DNA of 64,000 bases, from the NCBI RefSeq assembly GCF_014174355.1, contig NZ_JABEQF010000006.1, positions 186,001 through 250,000 of the forward strand, written 5' to 3'. Origin of the DNA: Gluconacetobacter azotocaptans. Its GTDB lineage: Bacteria > Pseudomonadota > Alphaproteobacteria > Acetobacterales > Acetobacteraceae. A model generated the notes under the pieces. That model was not told where the DNA came from, searched no databases, and was given only the letters and a program-made list of their open reading frames with translations. Shown here in pieces: positions 49,583-60,359 of this stretch. Position numbers and translations under genes: made by a program. Positions within the stretch are counted from its first letter, which is position 1, and each line of letters begins with the position of its first letter.

Positions 49583-50179
49583 ATGACAGTCACCGCTATG
49601 CGTCAACCCGCTCTGCCGATTGCAACGCTGCTTCAGGATGACCGGGCCGATCTGCCGGCCGTCCTGACGGACGCCGTCGCCGCCCTGAAGGCACGGGGCC
49701 AGTGTGTCGGCGGGGTGGTGCAATATTGGGGGCGGCCGCTGCCCAACGGGCGTCATGAAATGTTCGTGACGGACGTGGTATCGAACGAGCGGATGCGCCT
49801 GGACACGCCAGGCGGCGCCGACGCGACCGCGTGCTCGCTGGATATCACGGCGTTCGGCCGGGTTTCGGCGGTTCTGCGGGACCATATCGCCCAGGCCCCC
49901 GACATCCTGATGATCAACCGGTTTGGCCTGCGCGAGGCCGAAGGCCACGGGCTGCGCGCTGAAATTGCCGAGGCGATCATGGAAGGCATTCCGGTCGTGA
50001 TCGTTGTTCCGGCACGTTTTTTTGCAGCGTGGGAAGTCTTCCTGGGCGGGGCGGCGCATGTCGTGGCGCCCAGTGCCCAGGCCATTCTGCGCTGGAGCGA
50101 TATGGTGCGGGGGCCGTCTCGGGCAATAACGATGCCGGTTGGTCCACGTCATGGGCATGGGACATCTATATATACGTAA
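49583..50179 (+). CDS. DUF2478 protein, molybdenum-associated
   Basis: A protein of 198 residues starting at ATG 49583 with AAGGGAGG upstream. It resembles the DUF2478 family, which is often encoded beside molybdate transporters and nitrogenase genes and is thought to have a nucleotide-binding fold. Visible features are an opening segment IATLLQDDRADLPAVLTDAVAAL, a central MFVTDVVSNERMRLD and a hydrophobic strand GIPVVIVVPARFF. It diverges from modA and precedes nifA on the same strand. A role in molybdenum storage or delivery is an inference from context. Confidence 0.75.
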   Translation: MTVTAMRQPALPIATLLQDDRADLPAVLTDAVAALKARGQCVGGVVQYWGRPLPNGRHEMFVTDVVSNERMRLDTPGGADATACSLDITAFGRVSAVLRDHIAQAPDILMINRFGLREAEGHGLRAEIAEAIMEGIPVVIVVPARFFAAWEVFLGGAAHVVAPSAQAILRWSDMVRGPSRAITMPVGPRHGHGTSIYT

Positions 50180-50186
50180 ATATAGA
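50165..50186. promoter_or_regulatory. AT-rich inverted repeat upstream of nifA
   Basis: TCTATAT and ATATAGA form perfect 7-bp arms with an 8-nt spacer that contains the DUF2478 stop codon. It lies about 150 bp before nifA. The TATA-rich arms recall ModE/Mo-box sites, but the spacing is not canonical. Confidence 0.35.
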
Positions 50187-50337
50187 CATAGAGCGACTAG
50201 GACCTCGGCATCGTGACGTGTCGGATATATTTCCGCATCGTAAATGAATGTTGAAGTTTTCGGTGTGGAGTGTCACATTTCCTTCATGGTGGGTGGTCAT
50301 TTGTCGGAACGGCCGGATAGAGGCAGGGTTTGAGATC

Positions 50338-52023
50338 ATGCCTACGGAAAATTTTGCGAACAAATCGGGTCTTTCGGAGCATGGTTCAAGCTGGGCCCAT
50401 ACCGCCCTGTTCGGACTGCATGAAATCTCCAAGATCCTGTGCGCCCCGATCGAGACGACAGACGCCATCAGGCGCGTGCTGACGGTCCTGGAAAGCTTCG
50501 TCGACATGAACAACGGCGTCGTCGTCCTGTTCGACGACGCGCAGCGGGTGGATGCGACCATCGGGGCGCCGGCCAACCAGATGGAGGCGTCGCCCTATTT
50601 TTCGTCCATGCCGGAACAGGCGATCGGCCATATCGTCACCAGCCGCATGCCGCTGGTGGTGCCGGATGTCGCGCTGGACCGCGCGTTCGGGTTTTCCGTC
50701 ACCCCGGCCTGGGGCGTGGCCGCGGGGAAGATCGGACTGATCGGCGTGCCGGTCATCGATCGGGGGCGGGTGACGGGAATATTGATCATCGACCGGCCGG
50801 CCATGCAGCCGGATTCCCAGATCACCGATCTGGACGTCAGGCTTCTGTCGATGGTGGCGGGACTGATCGGCCATACCGTGCGCCTGCATCGCATGGTGCG
50901 GCAGGACCGCGAATACCTTCTGAAGGCCGCGTTGACCAAGGAGCGCAAGTCCGAGGCCGTGTCGAACGCGGGGACCGGCATCATCGGCGAAAGCGCCGAA
51001 ATCCAGTCCGTCATGGACAAGATCCAGCGTGTGGCGAAGCGAAACGTCACCGTCTTGCTGCGCGGAGAATCCGGAACGGGGAAGGAGCTGTTTTCCCGCG
51101 CGATCCATGCGTTTTCTCCACGCAACACCGCGCCTTTCGTCACCCTGAACTGCGCGGCGCTGCCGGAAAGCGTGCTGGAATCCGAATTGTTCGGCCATGA
51201 AAAAGGGGCGTTCACCGGCGCGTTGAGCATGCGCAAGGGCCGGTTCGAGATGGCGGATGGCGGCACCCTGTTCCTGGACGAGATCGGCGAGATTTCAGCC
51301 AGTTTCCAGGCAAAGCTGCTGCGCGTCCTGCAGGAGGGCGAATTCGAGCGGGTCGGCGGCACCCGGACGCTGAAGGTGGATGTGCGGATCGTCGCGGCGA
51401 CAAACCGCAATCTGGAAGATGCGGTCAGCAAGGGGCTGTTTCGCGCCGATCTGTACTACCGCCTGAGCGTCATACCCATCTTCCTGCCCCCGCTGCGTGA
51501 CCGGCCTTCGGACATTCCGTTGCTGGCTGAGGAATTCCTGCGTCATTTCAACGAGGAAAATCATACGGGACTGTCGATTTCGTCCGACGGGCTCGATGTG
51601 TTGTCGAAATGTTATTTTCCGGGAAACGTCAGGGAACTGGAAAACTGCATCCGGCGCACCGCGACGCTGGCGAATGGTCCTTCGATCACGGCGCAGGATT
51701 TTTCCTGCAGAAGCGACGGGTGCCTGTCTTCGATCTTCAGCGGTGCGCGGCATGACGACCCCGCGCCGATTCCGAGCCGGGCGCCGGTTGCCGCGCCCGA
51801 GGAGGAGTTGCCGCTGCGTCCGGTCGCCAGTCCTGCCGAGTGTCCCTCGTCCGCCACCTGTGCGCTGGGCGGCGGGGAGCGTCCGTCGCAGAAGCAGGAA
51901 CTGATCGACGCCATGGAAACCGCCGGCTGGGTGCAGGCCAAGGCCGCGCGGATCCTGGGCATGACGCCGCGCCAGGTCGGTTACGCCCTTCGCAAGAACG
52001 GAATTTCCATCCGCAAATTCTGA
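50338..52023 (+). CDS. nifA: Nif-specific transcriptional activator NifA
   Basis: Sigma-54 activator of 561 residues. A GAF domain covers about residues 25-180, and the AAA+ domain about 213-445 with Walker A GESGTGKE and the sigma-54 contact loop GAFTGA. A C-terminal Fis-type HTH follows (AKAARILGMTPRQVGYAL). Between them is the redox motif C425-X11-C437-X19-C457-X4-C462, characteristic of oxygen-sensitive alphaproteobacterial NifA, which needs no NifL. It should activate nifB and nifH through the TGT-N10-ACA sites seen upstream of both. The ATG at 50338 is chosen over 50248 to avoid an atypical hydrophobic extension. Confidence 0.95.
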   Translation: MPTENFANKSGLSEHGSSWAHTALFGLHEISKILCAPIETTDAIRRVLTVLESFVDMNNGVVVLFDDAQRVDATIGAPANQMEASPYFSSMPEQAIGHIVTSRMPLVVPDVALDRAFGFSVTPAWGVAAGKIGLIGVPVIDRGRVTGILIIDRPAMQPDSQITDLDVRLLSMVAGLIGHTVRLHRMVRQDREYLLKAALTKERKSEAVSNAGTGIIGESAEIQSVMDKIQRVAKRNVTVLLRGESGTGKELFSRAIHAFSPRNTAPFVTLNCAALPESVLESELFGHEKGAFTGALSMRKGRFEMADGGTLFLDEIGEISASFQAKLLRVLQEGEFERVGGTRTLKVDVRIVAATNRNLEDAVSKGLFRADLYYRLSVIPIFLPPLRDRPSDIPLLAEEFLRHFNEENHTGLSISSDGLDVLSKCYFPGNVRELENCIRRTATLANGPSITAQDFSCRSDGCLSSIFSGARHDDPAPIPSRAPVAAPEEELPLRPVASPAECPSSATCALGGGERPSQKQELIDAMETAGWVQAKAARILGMTPRQVGYALRKNGISIRKF

Positions 52024-52050
52024 TGCCGGCGGGTACCGGCAGCGGCGTTA

Positions 52051-52086
52051 TGTCGGACATCGGACATTCCTTGTCCGTATCGGACA
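52051..52086 (+). promoter_or_regulatory. NifA upstream activator site(s) of nifB
   Basis: A canonical TGT-N10-ACA site is at 52051-52066. A near-site TGTCCG-TAT-CGGACA (N9 spacing) follows at 52072-52086. They lie 33-53 bp before the -24 element and share CGGACA half-sites. Confidence 0.8.
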
Positions 52087-52118
52087 TGTCCGAGGCGCCT
52101 TCCTGCGGAAAATCCCCG

Positions 52119-52134
52119 TGGCACATGTCTTGCT
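52119..52134 (+). promoter_or_regulatory. Sigma-54 (-24/-12) promoter of nifB
   Basis: TGGCAC-ATGTC-TTGCT matches the consensus TGGCAC-N5-TTGCW exactly and lies about 35 bp before the nifB start. Confidence 0.93.
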
Positions 52135-52167
52135 TCTGTCTGGAGGAAGACAGCTATTCCGGGGGAA

Positions 52168-53646
52168 ATGGTCATGGCGCAGCTTGTTGGTCTCGAAACC
52201 CTTATGCCGGCCGGGGCGCAGGATATGCGCGCCGCCCTGGACGGGCAGGGATGTTCGTCTTCCAGTTGTGGCAGTTCGTCCGGCCCGTCCGACATGCCGG
52301 CCGAGATCTGGGAAAAGGTCAAGGACCATCCCTGTTACTCGGAGGAGGCGCATCATTATTTCGCCCGCATGCATGTTGCCGTGGCGCCAGCATGCAACAT
52401 CCAGTGCAATTACTGTAACCGCAAATACGACTGCGCCAACGAAAGCCGGCCCGGCGTCGTGTCGGAAAAGCTGACGCCCGTGCAGGCGCGGCGCAAGGTC
52501 ATTTCGGTGGCCAACGAGGTGCCCCAGCTTTCGGTCCTGGGCATCGCGGGGCCGGGCGATGCCTGTTACGACTGGCGCAAGACGCGCGAGACGTTCGAAC
52601 TGATTTCCGCTGATATTCCCGACATCAAGCTCTGCCTGTCGACCAACGGCCTGATGCTGCCCGATCGCGTCGACGAGATCGAGCGCATGAACATCGATCA
52701 CGTCACGATCACCATCAACATGGTCGATCCGGAAATCGGCACGAAGATCTATCCGTGGATCTTCTATCAGAACCGCCGCTGGACAGGCCTCGATGCCTCG
52801 AAAATCCTGCACGAGCGGCAGATGCTGGGGCTGGAGATGCTGACCGCGCGCGGCATCCTGACCAAGATCAATTCGGTCATGATCCCGGGCGTCAATGACC
52901 AGCATCTGATGGAGGTGAATCGGGTCGTCAAGGGCAAGGGGGCGTTCCTGCATAATATCATGCCCCTGATTTCGGACCCCGCCCACGGCACCCATTACGG
53001 CCTGACCGGACAGCGCGGCCCGCGCGCGATGGAACTGAAGGCGCTGCAGGACAAGCTGTCGGATGGGACCAAGCTGATGCGCCATTGCCGGCAGTGCCGC
53101 GCCGATGCCGTCGGTCTGCTGGGGGAAGATCGCGGCCAGGAATTCACGATGGATCTGGTGGCCGACGAGGTCGAGTACGATCCGACAAAGCGTGAGACCT
53201 ACCGCGAGGTCGTGGCCGAGGAGCGCGGGCAGCATGTCGCGGCGCGGCAGAAGGTCGATGTGGCGCTGGCCTCGGTCGATGCCGACGAAGCCATGCTGGT
53301 GGCCGTGGCGACCAAGGGCGGTGGCCGGATCAACCAGCATTTCGGACATGCGAAGGAATTCCAGATCTACGAAGTATCCCCCGCCGGCGTGACCTTCGTG
53401 GGCCACCGGAAAGCCGAACAATATTGCGAAGGCGGGTGGGGCGAGGACGCGACGCTGGATGGTGTGATCGCGGCCCTGGAGGGTGTGCGCGTCATCCTGT
53501 GCGCCAAGATCGGCGACTGCCCGCGCGAAAGCCTGTCTGCGGCCGGGATCGAAGCGACCGATGCCTTCGCGCACGATTGGATCGAGGCCGGGATTTCCGG
53601 TTGGTACGCCCGCGAGCATGCCAGCTACGCCCGCCAGATCGCCTGA
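52168..53646 (+). CDS. nifB: FeMo-cofactor biosynthesis protein NifB
   Basis: Radical-SAM enzyme of 492 residues that builds NifB-co, the 8Fe-9S-C core of FeMo-co. The SAM cluster motif C76-X3-C80-X2-C83 is in [16 protein letters not shown]. The GIAGPGDA and MIPGVNDQH segments follow. A C-terminal NifX-like domain (about residues 370-485, [20 protein letters not shown]) is fused, as in most proteobacteria. An in-frame ATG at 52174 is an alternative start. It is the first gene of the nifB-fdxN-LRV-nifZ-nifT-SIR2 operon. Confidence 0.96.
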   Translation: MVMAQLVGLETLMPAGAQDMRAALDGQGCSSSSCGSSSGPSDMPAEIWEKVKDHPCYSEEAHHYFARMHVAVAPACNIQCNYCNRKYDCANESRPGVVSEKLTPVQARRKVISVANEVPQLSVLGIAGPGDACYDWRKTRETFELISADIPDIKLCLSTNGLMLPDRVDEIERMNIDHVTITINMVDPEIGTKIYPWIFYQNRRWTGLDASKILHERQMLGLEMLTARGILTKINSVMIPGVNDQHLMEVNRVVKGKGAFLHNIMPLISDPAHGTHYGLTGQRGPRAMELKALQDKLSDGTKLMRHCRQCRADAVGLLGEDRGQEFTMDLVADEVEYDPTKRETYREVVAEERGQHVAARQKVDVALASVDADEAMLVAVATKGGGRINQHFGHAKEFQIYEVSPAGVTFVGHRKAEQYCEGGWGEDATLDGVIAALEGVRVILCAKIGDCPRESLSAAGIEATDAFAHDWIEAGISGWYAREHASYARQIA

Positions 53647-53678
53647 TCGATATTACTTTTCCAACGAGGAGAACCGTC

Positions 53679-53873
53679 ATGGCCTACAAGATCATCACCT
53701 CGCAGTGCACCGTGTGCGGCGCGTGCGAATTCGAATGCCCGAATGCGGCGATTACGCTCAAGAACGACCTGTACGTGATCAACCCCAAGAAATGCACCGA
53801 ATGCGCGGGGCATTTCGACATGGCGCAATGCGCCGCCGTCTGTCCGGTGCCCAATACCTGCGTGCCTGCCTGA
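53679..53873 (+). CDS. fdxN: 2[4Fe-4S] ferredoxin, NifB-associated
   Basis: A protein of 64 residues. The first cluster motif is C10-X2-C13-X2-C16-X3-C20. The second is C39-X2-C42-X8-C51-X3-C55, with the extended loop typical of FdxN, and there is an extra Cys61. It donates electrons to NifB or nitrogenase. It follows nifB by 32 bp with AACGAGGAG upstream. Confidence 0.93.
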   Translation: MAYKIITSQCTVCGACEFECPNAAITLKNDLYVINPKKCTECAGHFDMAQCAAVCPVPNTCVPA

Positions 53874-53890
53874 TCGCTGGAGCCGCCGTC

Positions 53891-54703
53891 ATGGGCGAGC
53901 ATTCCGCGGATGGGCAGGACATGCGCGGCGATGGCATGACCGAGTCCGTGGACTGGCTCGGTCGTCCCGTGCTGTGTCACGAGTGCCGGCACGAGCCGAT
54001 GCATCGTGAAGGACTGTGCCGCCGTGGCCTGATTTGCGTACGCGACCGTCGTGCAAGGCGCGTCGATCGCTTCTTTCGTGAAAACGGCGGCATGGCGGAT
54101 GCGTATCTCGACCATCCGTATTTCGAGGTGCGCGCGATTGCCGCGCGGTTCTGCTCGCTGTTCCGGCTTCCGCCCCTGCTGCGGGACCCGGAGCCGGAGG
54201 TTCGGGCGGCCGCCGCGTCACGCCTGCCCGTCGTCCGCCTCGAAGCGCTGGTCCAGGATCCGGATCCGCGTGTCCGGGTGGTGATCGCAAGCAAAATGAC
54301 CGGCCGGTCCCTGTTGCGGTTTCTCGACGATCCGGACTGGTTCGTCCGCCTGGTCATGGTGCGGCGCCTGCCGGCCGACCTGCTGCCCGCCGTCGTCCAC
54401 GATGTCGAACCCGATATCCGCCGTTGGGTCGCGCGGCGGTTGCCGCCGGCGCAGCTGTGGCGGATCGAGGCCGATCCGGAACCGACCGTGCGGCGCTGTG
54501 CCGCCGAACGGGCGACCGCCGGCCGCCTGGAAGCGCTGGCGCGTGATCCCGACATCCGTGTCCGATATGCTGCAATCGAACGCCTGCCCCGTCGGGCTCT
54601 CGACGCATTCATCGACGACGATGAAACGATCATTCGTGAACTGGTACTGCGGAGGCTGTCCGACGCATCCGAAAGGGAGGACGATCATGGGACTGGGACG
54701 TGA
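53891..54703 (+). CDS. 4Fe-4S leucine-rich-variant (LRV) repeat protein
   Basis: A protein of 270 residues. The N-terminal cluster-binding Cys are C29, C32, C43 and C49 in LCHECRHEPMHREGLC and LIC. From about residue 75 there are eight or so repeats of about 24 residues (RDPEPEVRAAAASRLP, QDPDPRVRVVIASKM, HDVEPDIRRWVARRLP) forming an LRV/HEAT-like solenoid. This matches the LRV iron-sulfur protein found beside nifB in Azotobacter. Its function is unknown; a scaffold or redox-sensing role in cofactor assembly is speculative. It overlaps nifZ by 17 bp. Confidence 0.88.
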   Translation: MGEHSADGQDMRGDGMTESVDWLGRPVLCHECRHEPMHREGLCRRGLICVRDRRARRVDRFFRENGGMADAYLDHPYFEVRAIAARFCSLFRLPPLLRDPEPEVRAAAASRLPVVRLEALVQDPDPRVRVVIASKMTGRSLLRFLDDPDWFVRLVMVRRLPADLLPAVVHDVEPDIRRWVARRLPPAQLWRIEADPEPTVRRCAAERATAGRLEALARDPDIRVRYAAIERLPRRALDAFIDDDETIIRELVLRRLSDASEREDDHGTGT

Positions 54704-54965
54704 GGAAGAGATCGAGACCCGCGGCAAGCCGATCTTCATGCCGGGCACCAAGGTCCGTGCGAACCGGTACGTCAAGAATGATGGAACCTTCGCGGGCCGC
54801 GAGATCGGCGAGATGCTCGTGCACAAGGGGGACGTCGGCTATGTGCGCGATGTCGGCGTCTTTCTGCAACGATACTACATATATGCCGTGGAATTCATCG
54901 ACCGGGGCACGGTCGTTGGCATGCGCGGCCGGGAACTGAACCAGGAGCCGGAGCAGGCACGATGA
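54687..54965 (+). CDS. nifZ: Nitrogen fixation protein NifZ
   Basis: A protein of 92 residues with the NifZ core (PIFMPGTKVRANRYVKNDGTF, YVRDVGVFLQRYYIYAVEFID). NifZ helps NifH-dependent maturation of the second P-cluster in the MoFe protein. The start at 54687 lies inside the LRV gene, in another frame, with AAAGGGAGG before it. The end overlaps nifT. Confidence 0.93.
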   Translation: MGLGREEEIETRGKPIFMPGTKVRANRYVKNDGTFAGREIGEMLVHKGDVGYVRDVGVFLQRYYIYAVEFIDRGTVVGMRGRELNQEPEQAR

Positions 54966-55176
54966 AGATCATGATTCGCCGTGAGACGCGGGGGCTGTCC
55001 GTTTACGTCCCCAAGAAGGACCTGGAGGAGTTCGTGGTCGAACAGGAACACGACGAACTGTGGGGTGGATGGGTCCGGTTGAAGAATGGCTGGGTGCTGG
55101 AGCTTCCGCCGATGGCGGCCGATACGCGCCTGCCGGTCACCGTCAACGCGCGTAAACGCGGTGAGGAGATCGACGC

Positions 55177-55180
<4 letters not shown>
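54962..55180 (+). CDS. nifT: Nitrogen fixation protein NifT/FixU
   Basis: A protein of 72 residues typical of NifT: MKIMIRR start, VPKKDLEEFVV and LWGGWVRLKNGWVLELP. The function is unknown; mutants in other species have little phenotype. ATGA overlaps occur at both ends (with nifZ and the SIR2-like gene), so translation is coupled. Confidence 0.93.
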
Positions 55181-57139
<1,959 letters not shown>

Positions 57140-57149
57140 ACGGCGTAAC

Positions 57150-57172
57150 GCCCGCAGGACGATCCTGCGGGC
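57150..57172 (+). other. Intercistronic hairpin, nifH-nifD
   Basis: The perfect 10-bp stem GCCCGCAGGA/TCCTGCGGGC has a 3-nt loop and no T-run. It probably affects mRNA processing or stability, or partly attenuates transcription so that nifH is made in excess. Confidence 0.75.
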
Positions 57173-57206
57173 ACCACCCACGCTTCCGATGATGAGGACA
57201 AGGAAG

Positions 57207-58694
57207 ATGAGCCTGGACGAAGAAGACAACAACGATCGCGAGCTTCATGCACGCCTCATCGCGGAAGTGCTGGAGGCCTATCCCGACAAGGCGAAGAAGC
57301 GTCGGCAGAAGCACCTGACCGTCGCCAAGGCCCCGGATGCCGAGGAAAAGGCCGAGGGCGGGCTGAGCGAGTGCGACGTCAAGTCGAACGTGAAGTCGGT
57401 CCCCGGCGTGATGACGATCCGCGGCTGCGCCTATGCGGGGTCGAAGGGCGTTGTCTGGGGGCCGGTCAAGGACATGGTCCATATCAGCCATGGTCCGGTC
57501 GGGTGCGGCCAGTATTCGTGGTCGCAGCGTCGCAATTACTATATCGGCAACACGGGCGTCGATAGTTTCGTCACGATGCAGTTCACCTCCGATTTCCAGG
57601 AGCGTGACATCGTGTTCGGCGGCGACAAGAAGCTCGAGAAGATCGTCGACGAGATCAACGAGCTGTTTCCGCTGGCCAAGGGGATTTCGATCCAGTCGGA
57701 ATGCCCGATCGGCCTGATCGGCGACGATATCGAAGCGGTCGCGAAGAAGAAGAAGCAGGAAAGCGGCAAGACCATCGTGCCCGTGCGCTGCGAAGGCTTC
57801 CGCGGCGTGTCGCAGTCGCTGGGCCACCATATCGCCAACGACGCCATTCGCGACTGGGTGTTCGACAAGAACGACAACCACGCCGATTTCGAGACGTCGC
57901 CCTATGACGTGAATGTCATCGGCGACTACAATATCGGTGGCGACGCCTGGTCCTCGCGCATTCTGCTGGAGGAAATGGGGCTGCGGGTGGTCGGCAACTG
58001 GTCGGGTGATGCGACCCTGGCCGAGATCGAGCGCGCGCCGAAGGCGAAGCTGAACCTGATCCATTGCTACCGGTCGATGAACTATATCTGCCGGCATATG
58101 GAAGAAAAGTACAACGTCCCCTGGATCGAGTACAATTTCTTCGGTCCGTCGCAGATCGCGGCATCGCTGCGGGCGATCGCGGAACGGTTCGACGACCGGA
58201 TCAAGGAAGGCGCGGAACGGGTCATCGCGAAATACCAGCCTCTGGTCGATGCCGTGATCGAGAAGTTCCGCCCCCGGCTGGAGGGCAAGAAGGTCATGCT
58301 GTACGTCGGCGGCCTGCGTCCCCGCCACGTCGTGAACGCCTATCACGACCTGGGCATGGAAATTACCGGCACCGGCTACGAATTCGGCCACAACGACGAT
58401 TATCAGCGTACCGGACATTACGTGAAGGAAGGCACGCTGATCTATGACGACGTGACGGGATACGAACTGGAACGCTTCATCGAAGGGATGCGTCCGGATC
58501 TGGTCGGTTCGGGGATCAAGGAAAAATATCCGGTCCAGAAGATGGGCATTCCCTTCCGCCAGATGCATTCGTGGGACTATTCCGGCCCGTATCATGGCTA
58601 CGATGGCTTTGCCATCTTCGCGCGGGACATGGACCTCGCGATCAATAACCCGGTCTGGGGCATGTTCAAGGCCCCGTGGAAAAGCGCGGCCTAG
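57207..58694 (+). CDS. nifD: Nitrogenase MoFe protein alpha chain
   Basis: A protein of 495 residues. The P-cluster ligands are Cys74 (TIRGCAYAG), Cys100 (GPVGCGQYS) and Cys166 (SECPIGLIG). FeMo-co is held by Cys287 (NLIHCYRS) and His454 ([10 protein letters not shown]). All are intact, so this is a molybdenum nitrogenase. The ATG at 57207 has AAGGAAG upstream; the frame open from 57087 is the nifH shadow. Confidence 0.98.
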   Translation: MSLDEEDNNDRELHARLIAEVLEAYPDKAKKRRQKHLTVAKAPDAEEKAEGGLSECDVKSNVKSVPGVMTIRGCAYAGSKGVVWGPVKDMVHISHGPVGCGQYSWSQRRNYYIGNTGVDSFVTMQFTSDFQERDIVFGGDKKLEKIVDEINELFPLAKGISIQSECPIGLIGDDIEAVAKKKKQESGKTIVPVRCEGFRGVSQSLGHHIANDAIRDWVFDKNDNHADFETSPYDVNVIGDYNIGGDAWSSRILLEEMGLRVVGNWSGDATLAEIERAPKAKLNLIHCYRSMNYICRHMEEKYNVPWIEYNFFGPSQIAASLRAIAERFDDRIKEGAERVIAKYQPLVDAVIEKFRPRLEGKKVMLYVGGLRPRHVVNAYHDLGMEITGTGYEFGHNDDYQRTGHYVKEGTLIYDDVTGYELERFIEGMRPDLVGSGIKEKYPVQKMGIPFRQMHSWDYSGPYHGYDGFAIFARDMDLAINNPVWGMFKAPWKSAA

Positions 58695-58702
58695 CGCCGC
58701 AT

Positions 58703-58734
58703 GGACGTGCATGCCGTATGGCGCATGCACGTCC
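58703..58734 (+). other. Intercistronic hairpin, nifD-nifK
   Basis: The perfect 12-bp stem GGACGTGCATGC/GCATGCACGTCC with an 8-nt loop fills about half of the 63-bp gap. It has no T-run. Confidence 0.75.
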
Positions 58735-58757
58735 GCCCAGGAAAGGGGGACCAGACA

Positions 58758-60293
58758 ATGCCACAGAATGTGGACAAGATTCTCGATCACGCACCGCTGT
58801 TCCGCGAGCCGGAATACAAGCAGATGCTGGCCGAGAAAGCCAAGCTCGAGAACATGCCGTCGGCCGAGACGGTGACGCAGATCGCCGACTGGACCAAGAG
58901 CTGGGAGTATCGCGAAAAGAATTTCGCCCGCGAATCCCTGTCGGTCAATCCGGCCAAGGCATGCCAGCCGCTGGGCGCGGTGTTCGTATCGTCCGGCTTC
59001 GAGCGGACCATGAGCTTCGTTCATGGCTCGCAGGGCTGCGTCGCCTACTATCGTTCGCACCTGTCGCGTCATTTCAAGGAACCGTCCTCGGCGGTGTCCT
59101 CGTCCATGACCGAAGACGCGGCGGTGTTCGGCGGCCTGAACAACATGGTCGACGGGCTGGCGAACACGTACAAGCTGTACGATCCCAAAATGATCGCGGT
59201 TTCGACCACCTGCATGGCCGAAGTCATCGGTGACGATCTGCATTCGTTCATCAATACGGCGAAACTCAAGGGGTCGGTGCCCGAATCCTTCGACGTGCCG
59301 TTCGCCCATACGCCGGCCTTCGTCGGAAGCCACGTGACCGGCTACGACAATATGCTCAAGGGGATCCTGGAGCATTTCTGGAAGGGGCAGACCTGCACCC
59401 CGAACATTTCGATCAACATCATTCCCGGCTTTGACGGCTTTGCGGTGGGCAACAACCGCGAACTGAAGCGCGTGCTGGGCCTGATGGGCGTGAAATACAC
59501 GATCCTGTCCGATGTGTCCGACCAGTTCGACACGCCGTCGGATGGCGAGTTCCGCATGTTCGACGGCGGCACGTCGCTGGAAGCCGCCCGTGAGGCAGTC
59601 AATGCCCGGGCCACGCTGTCGCTGCAGGAATACTGCACGCCCAAGACATTGGAATATGCCCAGTCCTTCGGTCAGGACACGGCGTCGTTCCATTATCCGC
59701 TGGGGGTGCAGGCGACGGATGAGCTGCTGCAGAAGATCTCCGAGCTGACCGGCAGGCCGGTTCCCCAAGAACTGGAACTGGAACGCGGCCGCCTGATCGA
59801 TGCGATGGCGGACAGCCAGTCCTGGCTGCATGGCAAGACCTACGCAATCTATGGCGACCCCGATTTCGTCTATGGCATGGCCCGTTTCATTCTGGAAACC
59901 GGCGGCGAGCCGAAGCACTGCCTGGCGACCAACGGCAGCAAGGCGTGGGAAGCGCAGATGCAGGAGCTGTTCGCCTCCTCGCCCTTCGGCGCGGGCTGCA
60001 AGGCGTGGGGCGGCCGGGATCTGTGGCATATGCGTTCGCTGCTGGCGACCGAGGCGGTCGATCTTCTGATCGGCAATTCCTATGGAAAATATCTGGAACG
60101 TGACACGGATACGCCGCTGATTCGTCTGATGTTCCCGATCTTCGACCGCCATCATCATCATCGCTTCCCGGTCTGGGGCTACCAGGGCGGACTGCGTGTG
60201 CTGGTGACGCTGCTCGACAAGATCTTCGACAAGCTCGATGCCGATACGATCGAACCGGGCGTGACCGATTATTCCTTTGATCTGACACGATAG
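58758..60293 (+). CDS. nifK: Nitrogenase MoFe protein beta chain
   Basis: A protein of 511 residues. The P-cluster ligands are Cys69 (AKACQPLGA), Cys94 (GSQGCVAYY) and Cys152 ([10 protein letters not shown]), with the associated Ser in [11 protein letters not shown]. It pairs with NifD in the alpha2beta2 enzyme. The ATG at 58758 has AAAGGGGG upstream. Confidence 0.98.
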   Translation: MPQNVDKILDHAPLFREPEYKQMLAEKAKLENMPSAETVTQIADWTKSWEYREKNFARESLSVNPAKACQPLGAVFVSSGFERTMSFVHGSQGCVAYYRSHLSRHFKEPSSAVSSSMTEDAAVFGGLNNMVDGLANTYKLYDPKMIAVSTTCMAEVIGDDLHSFINTAKLKGSVPESFDVPFAHTPAFVGSHVTGYDNMLKGILEHFWKGQTCTPNISINIIPGFDGFAVGNNRELKRVLGLMGVKYTILSDVSDQFDTPSDGEFRMFDGGTSLEAAREAVNARATLSLQEYCTPKTLEYAQSFGQDTASFHYPLGVQATDELLQKISELTGRPVPQELELERGRLIDAMADSQSWLHGKTYAIYGDPDFVYGMARFILETGGEPKHCLATNGSKAWEAQMQELFASSPFGAGCKAWGGRDLWHMRSLLATEAVDLLIGNSYGKYLERDTDTPLIRLMFPIFDRHHHHRFPVWGYQGGLRVLVTLLDKIFDKLDADTIEPGVTDYSFDLTR

Positions 60294-60301
60294 CAACGGA
60301 A

Positions 60302-60330
60302 CCTCCGGGCGGGTCGCTCCCGCCCGGAGG
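60302..60330 (+). other. Intercistronic hairpin, nifK-nifE
   Basis: The perfect 12-bp stem CCTCCGGGCGGG/CCCGCCCGGAGG with loop TCGCT lies 8 bp after nifK and has no T-run. Confidence 0.75.
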
Positions 60331-60359
60331 CATCGCACTGGCGTCTGTCCGGGGGCAGC

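Noticed and set aside
57150-57172. nifH-nifD hairpin as a full terminator
   Set aside because: It has no T-run, and nifDK must be co-transcribed because no second -24/-12 promoter lies between nifH and nifD.
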